64,000 bases of DNA from DATAUD01 sp036501665 (lineage in GTDB: Bacteria > Verrucomicrobiota > Verrucomicrobiia > Limisphaerales > Palsa-1400), in assembly GCA_036501665.1 (NCBI GenBank), contig DASXZW010000097.1, positions 62,001 to 126,000 of the forward strand. Reading direction: 5' to 3'. Positions 59,620 to 64,000 of this stretch are shown in pieces. The notes under the pieces are model-generated. The model searched no databases, had not been told where the DNA came from, and saw only the letters and a program-made list of their open reading frames with translations. Every line of letters begins with the position of its first letter. Within the stretch, counting starts at the first letter, position 1. The position numbers and the translations under genes are program-made.

Positions 59620-61329
59620 CTAGCGCGTGCGATAGAAGCGGTGCGGATAATTCGTCCAATCTGAATCGGTGAAATTGACAGATGAGCCGGATAATATGTT
59701 GGTCGAGATCGGTTGCCAGTCTAGCAGATCGGTGCTGGCCTCCACAATGATAGTCTGGCCTACGGCGGCGGTGATGGGAAAGCCGAACTGGCCGAATTGC
59801 ACTCCTACGCCTCCACTACCTCCACCACCGAGTGTCGGCGGAGTTGATAGGCCGTTTAGCATGACTGTGGGTAATCCACCATAAGTCGGTCCCCAACCGG
59901 TCGTGCCGGAGTAATAATAAATCGTCGCGGTATCATAACCTGATGGAGGGTCCGAGTCATTCTTAAAAACAGAGTCGCCGCCCAAGACTGGCGCATCGCC
60001 CAGAAAAATGACGGTACCAAGGTCGTGGCACTCATCAAACGCCTTATCCCCGATGCTGGCAACGCTGCTGGGAATGATCGCGCTCGTCAAATCGTTGCAA
60101 GCGTAGAACGCCATATTCCCGATGTTGGTGACGCTGCTGCTAATGGTCACGCTTGTCATACTATAGCAACCATAAAACGCCTCATCCCCAATGCTAGTGA
60201 CGCTATTGCCAATGGTCACGCTTGTCAGGTAAAGACAATAATTAAACGCCTCATCCTCGATGGTGGTCACACTGTTACCAATGATCACGCTCGTCAAGTT
60301 GTTACAATAAGCGAACGCGCTTCCGAAGTTGGTGACGCTCTTCGGAATGGTGTAAGTTCCACCTGATCCTCCTGGAAATTGGATCAACGTGGTTTGCGCC
60401 TTGTCAAACAACACGCCATTGACGCTGCTGTAGGACGGATTGCTCGGAAGCACATTGATATTCGTCAGGTAAATACAATTTAAAAACGCCTGATTCCCGA
60501 TGCTGGCGACACTATCAGGAATCGTGACGCTCAGCAGATGAGAGCAGTCATAAAACGCTTCATCCCCAAGGCTTGTGACGCTGTCAGGAAGGGTCACGTT
60601 CGCCAGACCCTGGCAATAAGCAAACGCATTGGTCTCAATGTTGATGACGCTGTTGGGAATAGTCACGTTCGTCAGGATGGAATACTCAAACGCCTCATTC
60701 CCAATGCTGATGACGCTGTCGGGAATAGTGTAAGCTCCACCTAATCTTTGAGGAAATGCGACCAATGTGGTTTGCGCCTTGTTAAACAACACACCATTGG
60801 TGCTGCTGTATTCCGGATTCTCCGGAGCCACCGTGATATTTGTCAAGAAACCACAATAAACAAACGCAGAATCCCCGATGTTGGTAACGCCTTTGCCAAT
60901 GGTCATGCTCGTTATATAATAGCAATCATAGAACGCCGAATCCCCGATGCTGGCGACGCTGTCGGGGATGGTCACGTCTGTCAGACTTTCGCAATTCAAA
61001 AACGCCTGAGCCCCAATGCTCGTGACGCTGTTGGGAATATTCACACTCGTCATTCTGACGCACCAGTCAAATGCATCATACCCAATGTTAGTCACCCCAT
61101 TTGGAATGGTCACACTCGTGATATCATAAAAACCACCAAATGCTTGGTCCGCGATGCTCGTAACGGGATAACCGTTGATCGTGTCGGGAATGATAACTGC
61201 CCCAACACTATACACCGGGCCTGTGACGGTGACGGCGTTATTAGTGATTATGTAAGTGACTTGCGTGCGCGCCTCCAGCGATAGCATCAAGGCCAGCGCA
61301 ACTACGAGAATTTGAATTCTCTTTTTCAT
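59620..61329 (-). CDS. Exported BspA-type leucine-rich repeat protein
   Basis: 569 aa; signal peptide ILVVALALMLSLEARTQ. At least fifteen 23-residue LRR_5 units (TSVTIPNSVTSIGDEAFYGC pattern) fill residues 45-470, followed by a Gly-rich linker and the tail DLLDWQPISTNIL...RFYRTR shared with other exported proteins of this phylum. Likely surface-bound adhesin or sorting-type protein. Internal repeats of 69 bp make it prone to expansion. Confidence 0.88.
   Translation of the reverse strand: MKKRIQILVVALALMLSLEARTQVTYIITNNAVTVTGPVYSVGAVIIPDTINGYPVTSIADQAFGGFYDITSVTIPNGVTNIGYDAFDWCVRMTSVNIPNSVTSIGAQAFLNCESLTDVTIPDSVASIGDSAFYDCYYITSMTIGKGVTNIGDSAFVYCGFLTNITVAPENPEYSSTNGVLFNKAQTTLVAFPQRLGGAYTIPDSVISIGNEAFEYSILTNVTIPNSVINIETNAFAYCQGLANVTLPDSVTSLGDEAFYDCSHLLSVTIPDSVASIGNQAFLNCIYLTNINVLPSNPSYSSVNGVLFDKAQTTLIQFPGGSGGTYTIPKSVTNFGSAFAYCNNLTSVIIGNSVTTIEDEAFNYCLYLTSVTIGNSVTSIGDEAFYGCYSMTSVTISSSVTNIGNMAFYACNDLTSAIIPSSVASIGDKAFDECHDLGTVIFLGDAPVLGGDSVFKNDSDPPSGYDTATIYYYSGTTGWGPTYGGLPTVMLNGLSTPPTLGGGGSGGVGVQFGQFGFPITAAVGQTIIVEASTDLLDWQPISTNILSGSSVNFTDSDWTNYPHRFYRTR
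60025..61180. repeat. 69-bp tandem repeats coding for the LRR units
   Basis: The plus strand repeats CC(A/G)ATGCTGGTGACGCT, CAATGGTCACGCTCGTCA and AAACGCCTCATCCCC at about 69-bp period; individual copies differ by several bases. Two spacers break the series near 60360-60470 and 60740-60850, where FDKAQTTL units replace LRRs. Confidence 0.6.
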
Positions 61330-61473
61330 AAGATTTGCAACTCTCAGGATTTTGCGCGTCCCTGCGCGTCCCTGTCGTTTGGTTCGCTTTGCGAAATCCT
61401 TTTTGGTTTGGGAATGGCTTTAGAGTAAAGTACACAACGGTCGTTCCGATGTAAATCCCGAAAAAAGTGACCG

Positions 61474-62652
61474 TCACCGCGCCGTCGTCTGCAAATCCCG
61501 CCCGTTCAAAGCCGTCTTGCTCTCGTCCGTCCGTTCAACCGCGTGTTTGTAAGCCACAATCCCCTCCACAATTGCGTGGGCCATCCGCTTGCGAAAGGCT
61601 GGGTCCGAAATGTTCCTTGCGTCCGCCGGCTGGCTCAAAAAACCGCCTTCGATCAAAATTGCGGGCATCCGCGCTTCGCGCAACACCTCGAACCGCGAGC
61701 GTTTCACCCCGCGATCTTCCACTGGCAAGCTGCGCGTGATGCTCTTTTGCGCGTTGTACGCCAGCAGTGCGTTGCGATCATCCTGCGCGTTCCCTGCCTC
61801 CCCTGCGAGCGCCGCCCGCCCGCCCCCGACATCGCTCGAATTCATCCCCGCTGGAGTCAAGCAATAGACCTCCACTCCGCGCACGTCTGCGTCCGCCGCG
61901 TTGTAGTGCATGCTCACGAACAAGTCCGCGCCGTGATGTTCCGCTGTCAGCGGTCGGTCGCCCAACTCGATGAATTCGTCCCGGTTTCGAGTCAATACAA
62001 CTTTGAACCCTTCCTCCTTCAACATCGACTCCACCTGGCGCGCCAGCAGCAGCGTGTATTCCTTCTCGTAATTATGATTGTACGTCTTGCCGGGGTCCTT
62101 GCCGCCATGCCCGGGATCGAGGCAGATCGTCTTGACGCGCGCCTCGGATTTTCGCGGAAAAAGAACCGGCTCCAGCGTCGTGCGCAAATCCGACAGCGAA
62201 ATCAACGCCACCCCGCTGCGATTCACCACCGGAAGGGAAAGCCACACGGTCACGCCCCCGACCTGCACCCGCCTTGAGTCAATTGTAAAATCCAGCGATT
62301 CCGCCCCGCCCGACACCGTGACTGCGGATTCCTTCCTGTTCCATTTCATCGACAACCCGGAAGAATCCGCCCATTCCGCGATTCGCACGTAGTCGCTCCC
62401 CGAAACCGTCACGCGCTCAAGGTTCTTGAGGCTCGCTTGCGCCGTCGCCGTCAGCAAAACACAAAGGAGCACGGCAAAACCCGTCTGAAAGTGTGAAAAA
62501 ATTCCGCGGGAGAAGTTAAATACGCAAGCGGTGCTTTTGTGCCGGAAGGTACCAATCGTGCGCGGTGTCCCTCTCGCCCCGCTTGCGGGAGGAGAGCCGG
62601 AGAGAGGGGTTGCCTTTCTCGTCAATTCCTCCAATGAAGAATTTTGTCTCAC
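61474..62652 (-). CDS. N-acetylmuramoyl-L-alanine amidase (Amidase_3)
   Basis: 392 aa, GTG start. Signal/anchor FAVLLCVLLTATAQA near residue 60, an AMIN-like beta domain, then Amidase_3 with the Zn2+ site DPGHGGKDPGKT, Glu in NYEKEYTLLLA, SMHYNA and the catalytic Glu in ILIEGGFLS. Cleaves stem peptides from glycan strands in the periplasm. The first 30 residues (SLEELTRKATPLSGS...) lie in a palindromic repeat, so the true start is in doubt. Confidence 0.9.
   Translation of the reverse strand: MRQNSSLEELTRKATPLSGSPPASGARGTPRTIGTFRHKSTACVFNFSRGIFSHFQTGFAVLLCVLLTATAQASLKNLERVTVSGSDYVRIAEWADSSGLSMKWNRKESAVTVSGGAESLDFTIDSRRVQVGGVTVWLSLPVVNRSGVALISLSDLRTTLEPVLFPRKSEARVKTICLDPGHGGKDPGKTYNHNYEKEYTLLLARQVESMLKEEGFKVVLTRNRDEFIELGDRPLTAEHHGADLFVSMHYNAADADVRGVEVYCLTPAGMNSSDVGGGRAALAGEAGNAQDDRNALLAYNAQKSITRSLPVEDRGVKRSRFEVLREARMPAILIEGGFLSQPADARNISDPAFRKRMAHAIVEGIVAYKHAVERTDESKTALNGRDLQTTAR
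62569..62609. repeat. Palindromic repeat at the amidase gene start
   Basis: CCCGC-TT-GCGGG (62578-62589) inside CCCTCTC (62569-62575)/GAGAGGG (62602-62608). The CCCTCTC...GGAGGAGAG pattern is like that inside the histidine kinase gene. It is read in frame in the amidase N-terminus. Confidence 0.6.
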
Positions 62653-62679
62653 ACCTATGTAATTGGTGGCGTATGTTTA

Positions 62680-63762
62680 ATGTTTAATAGTCGGCAATCA
62701 AGAACTAAACTTAAGCCGGTGCATGCGTTGACTTTAAGTCTGATTTTTCTGGGAATAGCTGCCAAGGCCTTGTCCGCGCCTGAATATATAGGAACGCCCG
62801 CGCCAGACCTCGACGCCATCTTCCGCCAAACAAACGGCTGGATCGGCGCAGACGGCGATTACTCAGTTCAATTAAACAAAACCACCACACTCTGGCTCTT
62901 CGACGACACAGTGATCGGCCAAATTCACGACGGCAAACGTATCCACGCCACGATGGTCAACAACACCATCGCAATCCGACACGCCGACGGCAGCCCAAGC
63001 TTTTATTACCCCACCAACAGCGCCGGCAAACCCGCCTCCGTTTTTCAGCCCACCGACGATACCAACAGCTTTTTTTGGCCTTGGGATGGCATTCGGACTG
63101 AGCGCGGCCTCTTCGTGTTCCTCATGCAAGTCCGCCACACCACCGACAAATCCGCCTGGGGATTCCAGGTTTTCGCCACCGCGCTCGCCTTCGTTCCAAA
63201 TCCCGACGACCCTCCGCAAGATTGGAAAATCACCCTTCGCCGCGTGCCCTACAAACCCTTCGGCTGGGCAGTCATGCGCGACGGCGATTTCATTTACATC
63301 TACGGCTCGAATAAAAAGAAAGGCGGCAGCCTCCTCGCCCGCGCACCCGAAACAGCCCTCGACGATTTTGCCCTATGGCGCTTTTACTCCGACGGACAAT
63401 GGCAATCCGATACCAATCTCGCCACACCCGTCTTTCCCGAAGGCCCCGCCGAAGGTTCCGTCCGCTGGCTCCCAGAATTAAAACGTTACGCGACCATTTA
63501 CTCGCCGGATATTTTTGGAGACATCGTCATGCGCACCGCCGAAGCGCCGGAAGGCCCTTGGACGAATCGGCAAGTTGTGTTCCACTGCCCGGATGGCAAA
63601 CGTTCCCGCGCCTACTTTTGTTACGCCGCAAAAATGCACCCGGAAATGAGCAACCCTGGCGAAATCATCATCACCTACGCCGTCAACTCCAACAATTTCT
63701 CAGACCTGTTCAGTGACCCGGAACTTTACTGGCCGCGCTTCGTGCGCGTCAAAATCCCTTAA
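62680..63762 (+). CDS. Exported DUF4185-like beta-propeller protein
   Basis: 360 aa from the ATG at 62680. Signal peptide LTLSLIFLGIAAKALSAP. WIGADGDYSVQL, TTLWLFDDTVIG and NNTIAI, then repeated strands (FIYIYGSNKKKGGSLLARAP, GPWTNRQVVFHCP, IIITYAVNSNNFSDLF) give a five-bladed glycosidase-like propeller pattern (DUF4185/GH43 clan). No definite catalytic triad is assigned. The gene is divergent from the amidase gene. Confidence 0.72.
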   Translation: MFNSRQSRTKLKPVHALTLSLIFLGIAAKALSAPEYIGTPAPDLDAIFRQTNGWIGADGDYSVQLNKTTTLWLFDDTVIGQIHDGKRIHATMVNNTIAIRHADGSPSFYYPTNSAGKPASVFQPTDDTNSFFWPWDGIRTERGLFVFLMQVRHTTDKSAWGFQVFATALAFVPNPDDPPQDWKITLRRVPYKPFGWAVMRDGDFIYIYGSNKKKGGSLLARAPETALDDFALWRFYSDGQWQSDTNLATPVFPEGPAEGSVRWLPELKRYATIYSPDIFGDIVMRTAEAPEGPWTNRQVVFHCPDGKRSRAYFCYAAKMHPEMSNPGEIIITYAVNSNNFSDLFSDPELYWPRFVRVKIP

Positions 63763-64000
63763 TCTGCTGGCTGCGCAGTGGGCGTGGCAGGAAGCGCCAG
63801 TGTGGAATACGCAGGCACTCGAAGCGTCACATTCCCGCGCGCCGGCCCGGAATAAAAATCAGTCGGCCCGGACCCGACGTTGAGCAGATTTGTGCTGCGA
63901 TTCCACGAATAAGTTCCCACAACCGAGATGATTTCATTCTGCACCTCGCCGGAATAATTCGTCCCGCTTTGCGTCCCTTTGAAATTGTGCAAAACGCCGT
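63759..64000 (-). CDS. C-terminal part of an exported or enzyme protein (cut by window edge)
   Basis: At least 77 codons on the minus strand, entering from the right edge. The visible C-terminus (NEIISVVGTYSWNRSTNLLN, RGNVTLRVPAYSTLALP) is beta-rich. Its stop overlaps the stop of the propeller gene by 4 bp. Family is not recognised. Confidence 0.55.
   Translation of the reverse strand, partial: GVLHNFKGTQSGTNYSGEVQNEIISVVGTYSWNRSTNLLNVGSGPTDFYSGPARGNVTLRVPAYSTLALPATPTAQPAD

Noticed and set aside
59620..61329. CRISPR-like periodic repeat
   Set aside because: The period of about 69 bp encodes 23-residue leucine-rich repeats in one long frame, with no spacer-repeat alternation.

Overview
The window looks like chromosomal DNA of a soil or freshwater Verrucomicrobiota bacterium, probably of the Pedosphaera/Limisphaera type. 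This is inferred from gene content: an LpxC-FabZ fusion, PrsK/PrsR regulators of the PEP-CTERM type, an orphan prepilin-like protein with a GFTLVELLV motif, large secreted proteins ending in FFRL/RFYR-type tails, DUF1080 and Gfo/Idh/MocA proteins, and many short palindromic repeats. No rRNA, tRNA, CRISPR array, insertion sequence or prophage was recognised.

Layout. 1-6.7 kb: a palindromic repeat element, trmB, a DUF1080 protein, a GH32 fructan hydrolase, a cluster of REP-like hairpins, an alpha/beta hydrolase, a 3-methyladenine DNA glycosylase and a Tat-exported oxidoreductase. 6.7-10.9 kb: a GT2 glycosyltransferase divergent from a lipid A/isoprenoid operon (lpxC-fabZ, lpxA, dxr). 10.9-18.1 kb: a nucleotidyltransferase pair, groES-groEL with a clear terminator, dnaK with an operator-like leader, and mnmG carrying a perfect parS-like palindrome. 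18.1-26.7 kb: an ECF sigma factor with a putative anti-sigma factor, a polyprenyl synthase, a TMTC-like TPR membrane protein, a YhcG nuclease, rnhB, yraN, a cyclic-nucleotide-binding protein and a DEDD exonuclease. 27-39.8 kb: a secreted propeller-like protein, a second TPR membrane protein, a phosphohexomutase operon, an FAH-family protein, proS, a second copy of the repeat element, a His/Gly-rich exported protein and a rhodanese. 39.9-46 kb: a five-gene MacAB-TolC-type export operon with two different permeases. 46-55.5 kb: an ankyrin-repeat exported protein and two two-component systems (OmpR type, and PrsK/PrsR). 55.7-64 kb: a DUF1232 protein, a pseudopilin, a U32 peptidase, a BspA-type LRR protein, a cell-wall amidase, a secreted beta-propeller-like protein and a gene cut by the window edge.

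How the genes work together. Envelope biogenesis dominates: lipid A first steps, isoprenoid precursor and polyprenyl carrier, amidase, efflux, sensors and secreted surface proteins. Protein folding (dnaK, groES, groEL) sits beside mnmG. The parS-like site suggests the region may lie near the replication origin, although no DnaA-box cluster was found.

The most unusual signals are not whole genes. They are (i) a two-copy element made of four consecutive perfect hairpins with TCT/AGA loops; (ii) palindromic elements read in frame inside or at the start of proteins, most strikingly inside a histidine kinase ATPase domain; (iii) a parS-like palindrome inside an apparent insertion of mnmG; and (iv) a GTGGC/GCCAC inverted-repeat array upstream of dnaK in place of CIRCE.
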